Shown: in pieces, positions 35,903 to 45,894 of the stretch
Numbering within the stretch: position 1 is the first letter of the stretch
Layout: each line of letters starts with the position of its first letter
Source of the DNA: Planomicrobium sp. CPCC 101110
Lineage (GTDB): Bacteria; Bacillota; Bacilli; Bacillales_A; Planococcaceae
Reading direction: 5' to 3'
DNA: 64,000 bases
Assembly (NCBI RefSeq): GCF_007859395.1
Contig: NZ_VOHD01000011.1
Location: 62,001 to 126,000, forward strand
Made by a program: the position numbers and the translations under genes
Notes under the pieces: model-generated
What the model saw: only the letters and a program-made list of their open reading frames with translations
What the model was told of the DNA's origin: nothing
The model's database searches: none

Positions 35903-37141
35903 ATGGCAGATGGATTGAACGCTGAAGAAGTGAAAGCGGCATATAAAGCAATTTTGGAGCATCAATCAGTGCAGCAGGCACTTGAATTTATTCAGGAGGA
36001 TCATGGAAATACGGTTGCGGAACAAATTGCGATTACGGAAATTCCGGCCCCTCCATTCAAGGAACGGCAAAGAGCGGAGGATTTTCAGCGGCGCCTGCAG
36101 GAACTCGGCCTTGAAAATGTGGAAATGGATTCGGAAGGGAATGTTTATGGCATACGGCGAGGCAGCGGGCAAGGACCGAAAATTTTTGTTTCCGCTCATC
36201 TAGATACGGTCTTTCCAGAAGGGACCGATACGAAAGTGCGGAAAGAAGGCGGAATCCTTTATGCACCGGGAATTGGCGACGATACTAGAGGGCTTGCTGA
36301 ATTATTGGCGGTGGTCCGTACATTGAACCGGGCGAACATTGAAACGGTTGGCGATATTGTTTTTGGTGGAACTGTCGGAGAAGAAGGGGCTGGAGATTTG
36401 CGCGGCGTCAAAGCTTTTTTTGCTGAACATGAGGATATTGATGGCTTTTTGTCCTTGGACGGTCCAGGCTTTGATCACATTACATATTTAGGCACGGGGA
36501 GTTTTCGCTATACTGTGACATATAGAGGTCCGGGTGGACATAGTTTTGGCGATTTCGGTTCGCCAAGTGCGGCCCATGCCCTTGGGCGGGCGATTGCGGC
36601 CATTGCCGACCTCGAAACACCAAAAGAGCCGAAAACGACCTTTTCAGTCGGAGAAGTCAAAGGCGGAACTTCTGTTAATGCCATTGCCCAAGAAGCCAGT
36701 ATGACTGTCGACCTTCGTTCGAATGATTCTGCAGCCCTGGAGAAGCTGGACAAACAGTTTCTGGCGATTGTCCAAAAAGCGGCGGAAGCCGAAAATGAGA
36801 AGTGGAAGGATTCTCGGATTACGGTGGACATCAAACGGTTCGGCAACCGGCCGCCAGCCAGCCAAAGCGCTGATGCGCCGATTGTCCGCATTGCTTGTGC
36901 CGCCGTGGAAGCGATTGGCGGAACCCCGGCATTAGGAGCACCAAGCAGCACTGATGCCAACCATCCGATGAGTTTGGGGATTCCTGCCGTCACTATCGGC
37001 CTCGGCGGCACTTTTGGCGGCGCCCATACTCTTGAGGAATGGCATAATCCGGCAGACGGGCACTTAGGCATCCAAAAAAGCTTAATGACAATACTGGGCT
37101 TGGTTGGAGTGAAAAATACCAGTCCCGCCTTATTGAAATAG
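35903..37141 (+). CDS. M20-family metallopeptidase (PepT/deacetylase-like)
   Basis: A 412-residue M20 zinc hydrolase. Metal-site elements: SAHLDTVFPEG (His, Asp), GIGDDTRG (bridging Asp), FGGTVGEEGAGDLRG (catalytic Glu pair) and the C-terminal FGGAHTLEEW His. The dimerisation domain has RGPGGHSFGDFG. It resembles tripeptidase T and acetylornithine-deacetylase-like peptidases; substrate not predictable. GGAGGAAAAAAG precedes the ATG. Single-gene unit; distinct from the HACGHDGH-type hydrolase at 9615-10793. Confidence 0.88.
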   Translation: MADGLNAEEVKAAYKAILEHQSVQQALEFIQEDHGNTVAEQIAITEIPAPPFKERQRAEDFQRRLQELGLENVEMDSEGNVYGIRRGSGQGPKIFVSAHLDTVFPEGTDTKVRKEGGILYAPGIGDDTRGLAELLAVVRTLNRANIETVGDIVFGGTVGEEGAGDLRGVKAFFAEHEDIDGFLSLDGPGFDHITYLGTGSFRYTVTYRGPGGHSFGDFGSPSAAHALGRAIAAIADLETPKEPKTTFSVGEVKGGTSVNAIAQEASMTVDLRSNDSAALEKLDKQFLAIVQKAAEAENEKWKDSRITVDIKRFGNRPPASQSADAPIVRIACAAVEAIGGTPALGAPSSTDANHPMSLGIPAVTIGLGGTFGGAHTLEEWHNPADGHLGIQKSLMTILGLVGVKNTSPALLK

Positions 37142-37157
37142 ATAATGGAAACTGAAA

Positions 37158-37196
37158 AAGCCCGGCAGCCAAATTTCAGGCTGCTGGGCTTATTCT
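37158..37196 (+). terminator. Terminator after the M20 peptidase gene
   Basis: Stem AAGCCCGGCAGCC / GGCTGCTGGGCTT with one G-U pair, eight-base loop, then a weak T-rich tail. Confidence 0.7.
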
Positions 37197-37351
37197 GGAT
37201 ATGAAAGAGTGGCTGGTTGCGTGCCCGTTGCTCTAAAGAGCTGCCGTAATTCAAAAATGGATTCCGAAGCTCCAATAAATTTGATTGCATCCGCATTTGT
37301 TGCTGTGGTTTTCAGCCCATTCATACCGAAGGCCCCATTTTCCGCTAAGTG

Positions 37352-39304
37352 TCATAAGCAATGCATGGCGCTTTCCGCTTCATCCCATGGAACTTTGTAA
37401 CCATGGCCTTTCGCGCAGAAAATGGAAGTGGAAGTGTATTCGGGATCCGCATCTTTGTTATAAGCAAGTTTTTCAATGATTTCCGCTTCGTTGTGGCAGT
37501 TGGCATAACCGGACAAAAGCAGGCGGAGCATGCCTTTGCCATGCGTGAAGGATGCGAATTCCGTGCTGTAATTCATAAACGTGGCGACCGGGACAGTCCC
37601 TTCAATCACCGCTTTTCCGCTGGTCATTTCAGGCGGTTCAAAACGGCCGGAAGCTTGCTGGATATCGGAGAGGACCCGGCCCATTTGTTCAATGCCCACT
37701 TTGATTTTGAACTGATAAATCGGTTCAAGCAGACGGTTTTCCGCCTTTTCAAGCCCTTGGCGAAGCGCCCGGTAAGCGGCTTCCCGGAAATCGCCGCCGG
37801 ATGTATGCTCGTTATGACCTTTGCCGGTCAACAGCGTAATCTTCACATCGGTCAGCGGGGAACCCGTCAAAAGGCCATGGTGGTCCCGTTCGGCCAAATG
37901 ATGGAGCACCAAATTCTGGTTGCCTATTGATAACGCGTCAGCGTGGCAGCTGTTATCCAGAAGGACACCGCTGCCGCGTGGGGCCGGTTCGATTTTCAAA
38001 TGCACTTCGGCATAGTGGCGGAGCGGCTCGAAATGTCCATATCCGGTCACGGGTGCTTCAATTGTTTCTTTGTATAGAATTTCCGGGTCGCTGAACGATA
38101 CGGAAAAGCTGAAGCGGTCCTGGACCACTTGCTGGAGAACTTCAAGCTGGATGACGCCCATGACATGGATATGGATTTCCTGGAAATGTTCATCCCAAAC
38201 AACAGCAAGCGTCGGATCCTCGGCATTAAGGCGCTTGAAATACTTCAGCACTTCTTTTGGGTGCAAAGGAGGATCGAACAGCACTTTCGATTTCAGGGCG
38301 GGAACCGATTCATGCCTGCTGGCAGCAATAAGTTTGCCGGCACCATCTCCAATTGCGGCTTCAGACAAGCCGATAACAGCAAAGAGCTCGCCGGCATTCA
38401 CCTGATCCACTGTGTGGAACTTGCTGCCATTATAGCGGCGGATTTGCGTGACTTTCTCCGATTTCCGATTTTCGCTGCCGCCATAATCCACTTCTTCGCG
38501 GACACGCAGTGAACCGCTGTGTGCTTTAAGAAAGGTGATGCGGTTTCCGTTATCTTCATGGCGTATTTTATAAACCTGTGCGGCAAACGGCTCGTCCGGC
38601 ACGTAATGGGTGAGGGTCAATTGATCCAGCTTTTCAAAGAAGCCGCTTATGCCAATGTCCTGTAAAGCGGAACCGGAGGAGCAGACAAACGCCTCGTTTG
38701 ATCGGATCATCTTTCGAAGGGCATTCAGCCAAATGTCCCGGTCGTAGCCGGAAGCCATATAATGCTCCAGCAACTCTTCATCCCGTTCGGCGATAAACTC
38801 AGCCAGTTCTTCGTCCATTGCACCATGGCGGAACGAATGGGTGATGTCGATGGCATTGTCCGTCAACTGAGTTTTTATCTCCTCTAGCACCCGCTTCCCG
38901 TCAGCTCCTTCCCGGTCAACTTTGTTAATGAAGAAAAAAGTGGGCACGCGGTGTTTCCGGAGCAGCTGCCATACGGTTTCGGTATGGCTTTCAATGCCTT
39001 CGACTGCGCTGACGATAACAATGGCATAATCCATCACTTGAATCGCACGCTCCATTTCAGGGGCAAAATCGACATGTCCCGGAGTATCAATCAAAAAATA
39101 AGTGGAGCCATTGTAGGAAACCACGGCCTGGTCGGCGAAAATCGTGATTCCCCTGTTTTTCTCAATCTCATGGCTGTCGAGAAAAGCATCCCGGTGGTCG
39201 ACCCGGCCGCGCTGCCGGATGCTTTTTGTGTGATACAGCAGCTGTTCGGAGAATGTGGTCTTTCCGGCATCCACATGTGCAAGAATTCCGATTGTCTTAT
39301 TCAT
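37352..39304 (-). CDS. TetM/EF-G-like translational GTPase
   Basis: A 650-residue GTPase of the ribosomal-protection branch of EF-G. G1 AHVDAGKTT (residues 9-17), G2 RGITI, G3 DTPGH, G4 NKVD are intact; domains II to V follow in order (LLEPIYQFKI starts domain V). The length is typical of TetM/TetO (about 640). In TetM a YSPVST loop in domain IV displaces tetracycline from the ribosome; at that place this protein reads GKGHNEHTSGGDFR, so drug protection is doubtful. It is a chromosomal, single-gene unit with good ribosome site (GAGGTGACTT). It may be a housekeeping or stress EF-G paralogue. Confidence 0.88.
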   Translation of the reverse strand: MNKTIGILAHVDAGKTTFSEQLLYHTKSIRQRGRVDHRDAFLDSHEIEKNRGITIFADQAVVSYNGSTYFLIDTPGHVDFAPEMERAIQVMDYAIVIVSAVEGIESHTETVWQLLRKHRVPTFFFINKVDREGADGKRVLEEIKTQLTDNAIDITHSFRHGAMDEELAEFIAERDEELLEHYMASGYDRDIWLNALRKMIRSNEAFVCSSGSALQDIGISGFFEKLDQLTLTHYVPDEPFAAQVYKIRHEDNGNRITFLKAHSGSLRVREEVDYGGSENRKSEKVTQIRRYNGSKFHTVDQVNAGELFAVIGLSEAAIGDGAGKLIAASRHESVPALKSKVLFDPPLHPKEVLKYFKRLNAEDPTLAVVWDEHFQEIHIHVMGVIQLEVLQQVVQDRFSFSVSFSDPEILYKETIEAPVTGYGHFEPLRHYAEVHLKIEPAPRGSGVLLDNSCHADALSIGNQNLVLHHLAERDHHGLLTGSPLTDVKITLLTGKGHNEHTSGGDFREAAYRALRQGLEKAENRLLEPIYQFKIKVGIEQMGRVLSDIQQASGRFEPPEMTSGKAVIEGTVPVATFMNYSTEFASFTHGKGMLRLLLSGYANCHNEAEIIEKLAYNKDADPEYTSTSIFCAKGHGYKVPWDEAESAMHCL

Positions 39305-39370
39305 AAGTCACCTCATTGTATTGCTTCTTCTGTCCCCAGTGTATCAGAAATCGCATTGAAGGATGGGCAC

Positions 39371-39405
39371 AAAAAAAACCGCGGAAGCAAAGCTTCCGCG
39401 GTTTT
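39371..39405 (-). terminator. Terminator after the amidase gene
   Basis: Perfect 14-bp stem AAAACCGCGGAAGC / GCTTCCGCGGTTTT, AAA loop, followed on the minus strand by a run of eight T. Confidence 0.93.
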
Positions 39406-39949
39406 AGTTTCGGCTAAAACAATCAATGCCGAAAGCGATGGCCCTTGCGCATCGCTTTTGATAATCATCGGTTTTCAATAAAGCCAATTCTGCTTGGTTT
39501 GTCATAAAGCCGCATTCAACCAGGACCGCAGGCATCCGGGTATCCCTGAGAACCGCAAAATCGGCTTGTTTTTGTCCGCGGTTTTTCCTGCCGGTGGCCA
39601 GCAGCAATGCTTGATGGATAAAAGAACTCAACCTTTTCGACTCTCCAGATGCAGCGGTATAAGTGAAAGTTTCAATGCCGTTTGCGGCGTTGAAGCCAGT
39701 GCCGAACGCGTTGGCATGAATGGATACAAACAGGTCCACTCTCAAGCGGTTGGCAAGCGCGGTTCTTTCTTGAAGCGGTACATCCTGGTTTTGCTGATGG
39801 CTGAAAATGATCGTGTGGCCAAGGGCCGTCAGCTGTTTTTTCACTTCCTTTGCCACGGCCCCATTAAAATGAAATTCCCTTAGTCTGCCATCAGGTGAAC
39901 GCTTGCCTTTTGTCTCCGGACCGTGCCCAGCATCGATTATAATTTTCAT
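39404..39949 (-). CDS. N-acetylmuramoyl-L-alanine amidase (Amidase_3), no signal peptide
   Basis: A 181-residue zinc amidase consisting only of the Amidase_3 (AmiC/CwlC) fold. Metal and catalytic residues: His in IDAGHGPETKG (residues 5-15), Glu in LREFHFN, His in SIHANAFG, catalytic Glu in VECGFMTN. It would cut the bond between N-acetylmuramate and L-alanine in peptidoglycan. No signal peptide, SPOR or LysM domain is visible, as in CwlC/CwlV-like mother-cell lysins that act without export. ATG at 39949 follows GGGGGAGATTCTCA; the 18 preceding in-frame codons lack a ribosome site. It is divergent from hprK. Confidence 0.87.
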   Translation of the reverse strand: MKIIIDAGHGPETKGKRSPDGRLREFHFNGAVAKEVKKQLTALGHTIIFSHQQNQDVPLQERTALANRLRVDLFVSIHANAFGTGFNAANGIETFTYTAASGESKRLSSFIHQALLLATGRKNRGQKQADFAVLRDTRMPAVLVECGFMTNQAELALLKTDDYQKRCARAIAFGIDCFSRN

Positions 39950-40114
39950 TGAGAATCTCCCCCTTTCTTGCCATATAGGCCAAAGCTTTACAAAAGGCGA
40001 CACGAAAATCTTTAAATTAGAATTTTCCGTGTTAAAATAGGAGCAAACCGTTTAGGATTTGGCTGAATTTATCAGCAGGCCAAAAACCTATTCGTAAAAG
40101 GAATGAGGGGAACC

Positions 40115-41041
40115 ATGGGACAGGTAACAGCAAAACAAGTGATGGAAACTTTTGAACTGAAGTTGATCAGTGGAGAAGAAGGCATCGGCCGCCACATTCC
40201 GATCAGTGATATTTCACGGCCAGGATTGGAAATGGCCGGCTATTTTACGCATTACCCGGCAAACCGGGTGCAATTGCTTGGCAAAACAGAACTTTCCTTT
40301 TTTGAAATGTTAGAGCCGGATGAGCGGAAAGACCGGATGATGAGATTGTGCACAAATGAAACGCCCGTCGTCATTGTGGCGCACGATATGGAGGCGCCGC
40401 CGGAATTGGTTGCTGCATCGAGCCAGAAACATGTTCCGGTATTAAGCACGAAAATAGCGACAACGCGGTTCTCAAGTTCATTGACAAACTATCTGGAAAG
40501 CCAATTGGCGCCGACAACGGCTGTCCACGGCGTGCTTGTTGATATTTATGGCGTCGGGGTCCTGCTTACCGGGAAAAGCGGTGTCGGGAAAAGTGAAACA
40601 GCTCTTGAATTGGTGAAGAAAGGGCACCGTCTAGTTGCTGATGATTGCGTTGAGATTCATCAGGAAGGGGAAAATACATTAGTCGGGCATTCGCCGAAGC
40701 TGATCGAGCATTTGCTTGAAATTCGGGGAGTGGGCATCATCGATGTTATGACCTTGTTTGGCGCAAGTGCGGTCCGCACATTCAAACGGATTTCACTGGT
40801 CATTGATTTGGAACTGTGGGACGCAGATAAAACTTATGACCGCCTAGGCCTTGAAGAAGAGAAAATGAGAATCATTGATACGGATATCACAAAGCTGACG
40901 ATTCCTGTCCGTCCCGGCCGAAACTTGTCGGTTATCATTGAAGTGGCGGCGATGAATTACCGCTTGAAGCGCATGGGCGTGAATGCGGCAGAAGAGTTCT
41001 CGAAACGGCTCAACGAAGTCATCGCGCTGGATACACATTAA
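40115..41041 (+). CDS. hprK: HPr kinase/phosphorylase
   Basis: A 308-residue bifunctional enzyme that phosphorylates Ser46 of HPr and Crh and dephosphorylates them. Walker A GKSGVGKS at residues 153-160, the HprK signature [17 protein letters not shown] and the C-terminal helical [15 protein letters not shown] are conserved. It is the sensor of carbon catabolite repression. ATG at 40115 is chosen because AGGGGAACC precedes it; the ATG at 40103 abuts AAAAGGA. First gene of hprK-lgt-yvoD-ppaX-yvoF, the B. subtilis order. Its partner crh lies 16 kb downstream. Confidence 0.97.
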   Translation: MGQVTAKQVMETFELKLISGEEGIGRHIPISDISRPGLEMAGYFTHYPANRVQLLGKTELSFFEMLEPDERKDRMMRLCTNETPVVIVAHDMEAPPELVAASSQKHVPVLSTKIATTRFSSSLTNYLESQLAPTTAVHGVLVDIYGVGVLLTGKSGVGKSETALELVKKGHRLVADDCVEIHQEGENTLVGHSPKLIEHLLEIRGVGIIDVMTLFGASAVRTFKRISLVIDLELWDADKTYDRLGLEEEKMRIIDTDITKLTIPVRPGRNLSVIIEVAAMNYRLKRMGVNAAEEFSKRLNEVIALDTH

Positions 41042-41062
41042 TGGAATGGGAAGGTGCAGTAC

Positions 41063-41872
41063 ATGTATTCGATTTTAGGCTCAATTGACCCGATCGCATT
41101 TTCACTCGGTCCGATCGATGTCCGCTGGTACGGTGTCATTATCGCAGCGGGCATTCTTCTTGCTTTTCTGGTCGGGCAGCGTGAGATGGTGAAGCGGGGG
41201 CTTCATCCGGAATTTTTGACCGATCTTTTGATATGGGCGGTTCCGCTGTCAATTATCGGTGCGCGCATTTATTATGTTATTTTCCAGTGGGGCCACTACA
41301 AGGAGAACCCGGGCGAAATCATCCAGATATGGAATGGCGGAATCGCCATTCATGGGGCATTGATCGCCGCGGTCATTGTCGCTTATATTTTCACCAAACG
41401 AAGAAATACTTCGTTCCTGAAGGTGGCGGATATTTTGGCGCCGAGCATCTTGATCGGCCAAGCAGTTGGCCGGTGGGGGAATTTCATCAACCAGGAAGCG
41501 CATGGCGGCGAAGTGTCGCGGGCATTTTTGGAAAATCTTTTTATCCCTGATTGGATCATCAATCAGATGTACATAAACGGTGCTTACTACCATCCGACTT
41601 TTTTGTATGAATCCATGTGGAGTTTAGTGGGAATCATCATTTTGCTTCTTTTGCGGCGGGTGAATCTGGTCCGCGGCGAACTGTTTTTCTTTTACATGCT
41701 CTGGTATTCTGTCGGCCGCTTTTTTATCGAAGGAATGCGGACGGACAGCTTGGTTGCCAATGGGCTGCGTGCAGCCCAAATCGTCTCGGTGATTGCCATC
41801 ATCCTGGCAATCGGATTGATCGTTTACCGGCGGATAGCAATTAAAAACCCGCCCCACTATAAAGACAATTAG
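41063..41872 (+). CDS. lgt: Prolipoprotein diacylglyceryl transferase Lgt
   Basis: A 269-residue, seven-helix membrane enzyme that moves diacylglycerol from phosphatidylglycerol to the lipobox cysteine of prolipoproteins such as PrsA. Motifs: GGIAIHG, the Lgt signature [14 protein letters not shown], and [11 protein letters not shown] at 41063 follows AAGGTGCAGTAC; the GTG at 41054 lies inside that ribosome site. It is 21 bases after hprK and 14 before yvoD. Confidence 0.96.
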   Translation: MYSILGSIDPIAFSLGPIDVRWYGVIIAAGILLAFLVGQREMVKRGLHPEFLTDLLIWAVPLSIIGARIYYVIFQWGHYKENPGEIIQIWNGGIAIHGALIAAVIVAYIFTKRRNTSFLKVADILAPSILIGQAVGRWGNFINQEAHGGEVSRAFLENLFIPDWIINQMYINGAYYHPTFLYESMWSLVGIIILLLLRRVNLVRGELFFFYMLWYSVGRFFIEGMRTDSLVANGLRAAQIVSVIAIILAIGLIVYRRIAIKNPPHYKDN

Positions 41873-41886
41873 AAAGAAGAGATGGA

Positions 41887-42822
41887 ATGTCGACTTTGAA
41901 AAATGGTTTGAAAGCAGGGCTGTTGACGACTTGGACATTGGGGAAAGTGATTTTTCCGATCACTTTAATCGTGACGATACTTCAATTCACACCCGTATTG
42001 CCGTTCATCATCGATTTGGTTGCGCCGCTGATGGGGCTCTTCGGCCTGGGAGGGGACGCGGCGATTCCTTTGGTGCTTGGCAACGCGTTAAACTTATATG
42101 CCGGAATCGCAGGGATTCTGTCGCTGGAGTTAACGGTCAAAGAAGTCTTTATCCTGGCCGTGATGTTGTCGTTTTCTCATAATATTTTCATCGAAACGAG
42201 CGTGGCGCTGAAAGTGGGCGTCAAGCTCTGGGTCGTATTGCTCGTCCGCTTCGGATTGGCTACAATCTCCGGTATTGTCATCAATTTGGTCTGGAAAGGC
42301 GGCGGGGAAGTGGCGCAATATGGTTTTGCGCCGAAAGCTGCAGCTGTCCCTGAAAGCTGGCTGGAAATATTTTTGTTCGGCTTTGAAAAAGCGGCGTTTG
42401 GAATCTTGCAGCTGGCAATGATCGTCATTCCATTGATGCTAGCCATTCAAATTCTAAAAGACAAAAAATACTTGCAGCGCTTTTCAGATATGCTCGGTCC
42501 GCTGACCCGTTTGCTTGGCATCCAGAAAAATGCTTCGCTGACGCTTGCCTCTGGTTTGATTTTCGGTTTGGCGATGGGGGCAGGGGTGATGATTCAAGCG
42601 GTCAAAGAAGACGGCGTCAGCAAAAAAGATGCCACGTTGGCCTTTATTTTTCTCGTTTCCTGCCACGCTGTCGTGGAGGATACGCTGATTTTCATTCCGC
42701 TGGGGATTCCGGTATGGCCGCTCCTGATCATACGGATTGTCACGGCGCTCGGATTGACGATTTTCGTTTCCTACTACTGGCGGCGGGCGGAACAAAATAG
42801 GAAGGAAGTGCTCTCAACATGA
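41887..42822 (+). CDS. yvoD: YvoD-like nucleoside recognition (Gate) domain membrane protein
   Basis: A 311-residue membrane protein with about eight helices, arranged as two Gate (nucleoside-recognition) units: PLMGLFGLGGDAAIPLVLGNALNLYAG and MLGPLTRLLGIQKNASLTLASGLIFGLAMGAG. Second-half motifs VSCHAVVEDTLIFIPLG are typical. Family function is unknown. Its stop overlaps the ppaX start by ATGA, so it is coupled into the hprK operon. The order matches B. subtilis yvoD. Confidence 0.88.
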   Translation: MSTLKNGLKAGLLTTWTLGKVIFPITLIVTILQFTPVLPFIIDLVAPLMGLFGLGGDAAIPLVLGNALNLYAGIAGILSLELTVKEVFILAVMLSFSHNIFIETSVALKVGVKLWVVLLVRFGLATISGIVINLVWKGGGEVAQYGFAPKAAAVPESWLEIFLFGFEKAAFGILQLAMIVIPLMLAIQILKDKKYLQRFSDMLGPLTRLLGIQKNASLTLASGLIFGLAMGAGVMIQAVKEDGVSKKDATLAFIFLVSCHAVVEDTLIFIPLGIPVWPLLIIRIVTALGLTIFVSYYWRRAEQNRKEVLST

Positions 42823-43472
42823 ACAAACCCATTACTACGCTGTTATTTGATTTTGATGGAACTCTGCTTGATACGAATGAGCTGATCATCCAGACCTTCC
42901 TGTCGGTCCTTGGCCGGCGATACCCTGGCCGTTTCAGCCGGGAAGATGTGATGCATTTCATCGGACCGTCGCTCAAACAGACATTTGAAGCGATTGACCC
43001 GGAAAATGTGGAAGAACTGATTGAAGAATACCGCTCGCTCAATAAAACCTTGCACGATGAGCTGGTATCGGAATATGACGGCGTTCCGGAAACGCTGCGC
43101 TTATTGAAAAGCCGCGGCTTGAAGATGGCGATCGTTTCCACGAAACGGAGAGAGACGATTCTCCACGGATTAAATCTGATGGGCATACCGGATCTTTTTG
43201 ATGTTATCGTCGGACTGGATCAAGTGACTCATCCGAAACCGGATCCCGAGCCATTGAAACTTGCTTTGGAGCTGCTCGGCTCAACTCCGGAAGAAGCGCT
43301 GATGATCGGAGACAATTCGCATGATATCGATGGCGGAAAAAATGCCGGCGTCCGGACAGCCGGCGTGGCATGGGCCGCAAAAGGCGAAGCGTTCATTGCA
43401 TCACTGGAGCCGGATTTCATGCTGCAGCACATCAGCGATTTGCATGAATTGACGAAAGAAGCGGCACAATGA
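42819..43472 (+). CDS. ppaX: Pyrophosphatase PpaX (HAD superfamily)
   Basis: A 217-residue HAD phosphatase. Motif [10 protein letters not shown], motif II VSTKRR, motif [11 protein letters not shown] and motif [13 protein letters not shown] are in the right order. In B. subtilis PpaX hydrolyses the pyrophosphate made when HprK dephosphorylates P-Ser-HPr, which explains its place in the hprK operon. Four-base overlaps (ATGA) on both sides. Confidence 0.95.
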   Translation: MNKPITTLLFDFDGTLLDTNELIIQTFLSVLGRRYPGRFSREDVMHFIGPSLKQTFEAIDPENVEELIEEYRSLNKTLHDELVSEYDGVPETLRLLKSRGLKMAIVSTKRRETILHGLNLMGIPDLFDVIVGLDQVTHPKPDPEPLKLALELLGSTPEEALMIGDNSHDIDGGKNAGVRTAGVAWAAKGEAFIASLEPDFMLQHISDLHELTKEAAQ

Positions 43473-43981
43473 GAAAAACGGAACGACATTTCGTGACTGG
43501 CGCAAATTCGCTTTGGCACATCTATAAAACCGTTCCGTTCTGGAAAGTCATGAAAAATTTTACCGTTATTCAACTGGCGCGCTATACACCGTTTTTGCCG
43601 ATGAAAAACTGGCTCTACAAAACGTTTCTCCGGATGAAAATCGGGGAACAGACTTCTTTTGCGCTGATGGTCATGCCGGACGTCATGTTTCCGGAAAAAA
43701 TTACCGTCGGACGAAACTCGGTAATCGGCTATAATACCACCATTCTCGCGCATGAATATTTAATAGAAGAATATCGCCTCGGTGAAGTCATTATCGGAAA
43801 CCGCGTACTGATTGGCGCGAATACCACAATATTGCCGGGCGTTACGATCGGGGACGGCGCCATTATATCGGCTGCCACACTCGTTCATAAAGATGTTCCG
43901 GCTGGTGCTTTTGTGGGTGGAAATCCGATGAAAGTGATTTACACAGCCCAACAAATGGCCGAACGCCAAACCAAATCCTGA
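43469..43981 (+). CDS. yvoF: Acyltransferase of left-handed beta-helix type (YvoF-like)
   Basis: A 170-residue hexapeptide-repeat acetyltransferase. An N-terminal helical part ([17 protein letters not shown]) is followed by hexapeptide repeats ([46 protein letters not shown]) and the family ending [10 protein letters not shown]. The acetylated substrate is unknown. It closes the hprK operon, overlapping ppaX by ATGA; a terminator overlaps its stop. Confidence 0.92.
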   Translation: MRKTERHFVTGANSLWHIYKTVPFWKVMKNFTVIQLARYTPFLPMKNWLYKTFLRMKIGEQTSFALMVMPDVMFPEKITVGRNSVIGYNTTILAHEYLIEEYRLGEVIIGNRVLIGANTTILPGVTIGDGAIISAATLVHKDVPAGAFVGGNPMKVIYTAQQMAERQTKS

Positions 43982-44007
43982 AAGCAATTGCGCTTTCAGG
44001 GTTTTTT
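43976..44007 (+). terminator. Terminator after the hprK operon
   Basis: Stem CCTGAAAGC / GCTTTCAGG with a six-base loop, then TTTTTTT. Confidence 0.93.
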
Positions 44008-44020
44008 TAACCTCAATTCC

Positions 44021-44050
44021 TTGACGCTTCCTGGAAATGTGCGATAAAAT
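44021..44050 (+). promoter_or_regulatory. Candidate promoter of the his operon
   Basis: TTGACG and TAAAAT spaced by 18 bases, about 60 bases before hisZ. The leader is too short for a T-box, and no attenuator is seen. Confidence 0.6.
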
Positions 44051-44111
44051 AATTAATACTTCATCACATTAGCAAACTAAAGTAAAATAACCAAAAATAG
44101 GAAGTGTTCAT

Positions 44112-45275
44112 ATGACGATTGAAATGTTTGAGAAGCCTCTTGGCATGCGTGACGATTTTCCTTTTATCGCTAAAAAGAAAACGGAGCTCCGCGCAAAAGG
44201 AACAAAAATCATGCAGCAAGCGGGCTATGATCTGCTTCAGACGCCGACGCTTGAATACTATGAAACAATTGGCAAAATATCGGCCATTCCTGATAACGCT
44301 CTGTTCAAATTGCTGGACAATCAAGGCGAGACGCTTGTGCTGCGTCCGGATATGACATCGCCGATTGCACGGGTGGTTGCCTCAAAGTTATTGAAGGAGA
44401 AAATGCCGGTACGGCTCGCATACTATTCGAACGTTTTCCGCGCGCAAAAGCGGGAAGGCGGCAGGCCGGCTGAATTTGAGCAAATGGGTGTAGAGCTGAT
44501 CGGGGATAACTCGCTATACGCCGATGCGGAAGTGATTATTTTGGCATCGACAATTCTAAAAGAGCTGGAAGTGGAATCCAGCCGTATCGTCGTCGGGCAC
44601 ACCAGGCTGCTGCAATCCATATTGATGGAGTTCGGCTTGGATGACCGCCAGATTGAAATTGTCCGGGAAGCGCTGGTGTCAAAAAACAGCGTGAAGTTCG
44701 AACAGATCGTCGAAGGACTGGCTATTGAAGAAGGAAAAACCGAATCATTCAAGGCGCTGAACCGTTCAAAAACTTTGGAAGACTGGAAGCAGTGGATTAA
44801 TTTTTCAAATCCCGAACAAGCGGCTTTGTATGAAGAAATGTTGAAGCTGCAAAAGATTATCGAGCGGAATGGCTTGTCCGGCTCTGTAACGTACGATTTG
44901 TCTTTTGTCAGCCATATGACTTATTACACGGGACTGGTATTTGAGTTTTACGGTGCAGGAAGCGGGTTTCCGCTAGGCAACGGCGGACGTTATGACGGCT
45001 TGATGAAGCAGTTTGGCTTGCATGTGGGGGCGACGGGCTTCGGCTTGCGGGTTGACCGGCTGCTGGAAGCAATCGCACCAAAGCAGGAAGATGCTGCTGA
45101 TACATTGATATTGTTCGGGGAAGAAACTGAACAGCAGGCACATGAGCAGGCGCAGGAATTGCGGGAAAAGGGCGTTCATGTAACGCTTCAATACGCGCCT
45201 GCGGTTCAGGCAATTGAGGAATTCGCGGGATTGTTCAGGGAAGTAATACGATTGGATGGTGCTTTGAATGGATGA
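44112..45275 (+). CDS. hisZ: ATP phosphoribosyltransferase regulatory subunit HisZ
   Basis: A 387-residue HisRS-like paralogue without a tRNA-binding domain, the activator that pairs with short HisG. Class II synthetase-like motifs are present: [26 protein letters not shown], the [27 protein letters not shown] block, and [14 protein letters not shown]. It confers histidine feedback on HisG. GGAAGTGTTCAT precedes the ATG. First gene of hisZGDBHAFI, all overlapping or nearly so. Confidence 0.96.
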   Translation: MTIEMFEKPLGMRDDFPFIAKKKTELRAKGTKIMQQAGYDLLQTPTLEYYETIGKISAIPDNALFKLLDNQGETLVLRPDMTSPIARVVASKLLKEKMPVRLAYYSNVFRAQKREGGRPAEFEQMGVELIGDNSLYADAEVIILASTILKELEVESSRIVVGHTRLLQSILMEFGLDDRQIEIVREALVSKNSVKFEQIVEGLAIEEGKTESFKALNRSKTLEDWKQWINFSNPEQAALYEEMLKLQKIIERNGLSGSVTYDLSFVSHMTYYTGLVFEFYGAGSGFPLGNGGRYDGLMKQFGLHVGATGFGLRVDRLLEAIAPKQEDAADTLILFGEETEQQAHEQAQELREKGVHVTLQYAPAVQAIEEFAGLFREVIRLDGALNG

Positions 45276-45894
45276 ATTGACGATTGCGATGCCGAAAGGG
45301 CGGATATTTGAAGAAGCTTATGAACTGCTGGTAAATGCGGGCTATGATCTGCCGAAGGAACTTGATGATTCCCGAAAGCTGATTGTCGAAGCGCCAAACG
45401 AAAAAATCCGGTTTATTTTAGCGAAACCGATGGATGTTCCGGTTTATGTGGAGCACGGCGTTGCGGATGTGGGGATTGCTGGAAAAGACGTCATGCTTGA
45501 GCTTGACCGCTCTGTGCATGAACTTCTTGATCTTGGCATCAGCCAATGCTACATCGCGACAGCGGGCCTTCCGAATACGGAAATGAATCCGATGACTCCG
45601 CGCATTGCGACAAAGTATCCACAAATTGCGTCCCGTTTTTACAGGGGCAAAGGCGAACAGGTGGAGATTATCGAATTGAACGGCTCGATTGAATTGGCTC
45701 CCATGATTGGGCTGGCAGACCGCATTGTCGACATTGTATCGACCGGAAAGACGCTAAAAGAAAACGGGCTGGTGGAATACGACAAAATCGTGGATATCAC
45801 TTCCCGGCTGATTGCCAATCCCGTCAGTTATCGGCTAAAGCAGGACCGCATCCAAGAGCTTGTGGAAAAACTGAGAAAGCAGGCGGTAAAATGA
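45268..45894 (+). CDS. hisG: ATP phosphoribosyltransferase, short form (HisG)
   Basis: A 208-residue catalytic subunit of the short HisG type, which lacks the C-terminal regulatory domain and needs HisZ. It condenses ATP with PRPP, the first step of histidine synthesis. Motifs: [29 protein letters not shown] and the PRPP-binding [14 protein letters not shown]. Start overlaps hisZ by eight bases. Confidence 0.97.
   Translation: MDELTIAMPKGRIFEEAYELLVNAGYDLPKELDDSRKLIVEAPNEKIRFILAKPMDVPVYVEHGVADVGIAGKDVMLELDRSVHELLDLGISQCYIATAGLPNTEMNPMTPRIATKYPQIASRFYRGKGEQVEIIELNGSIELAPMIGLADRIVDIVSTGKTLKENGLVEYDKIVDITSRLIANPVSYRLKQDRIQELVEKLRKQAVK

Noticed and set aside
37352..39304. Acquired tetracycline resistance gene
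   Set aside because: No mobile-element context, host-like composition, and the TetM domain IV loop is absent.
40050..40091. Imperfect inverted repeat before hprK (TAGGATTTGGC and GCCAAAAACCTA) as an attenuator
   Set aside because: Several mismatches, large loop and no U-tract or alternative structure.
44051..44111. T-box or other riboswitch in the his operon leader
   Set aside because: The leader is only about 60 bases and lacks a T-box sequence or competing hairpins.
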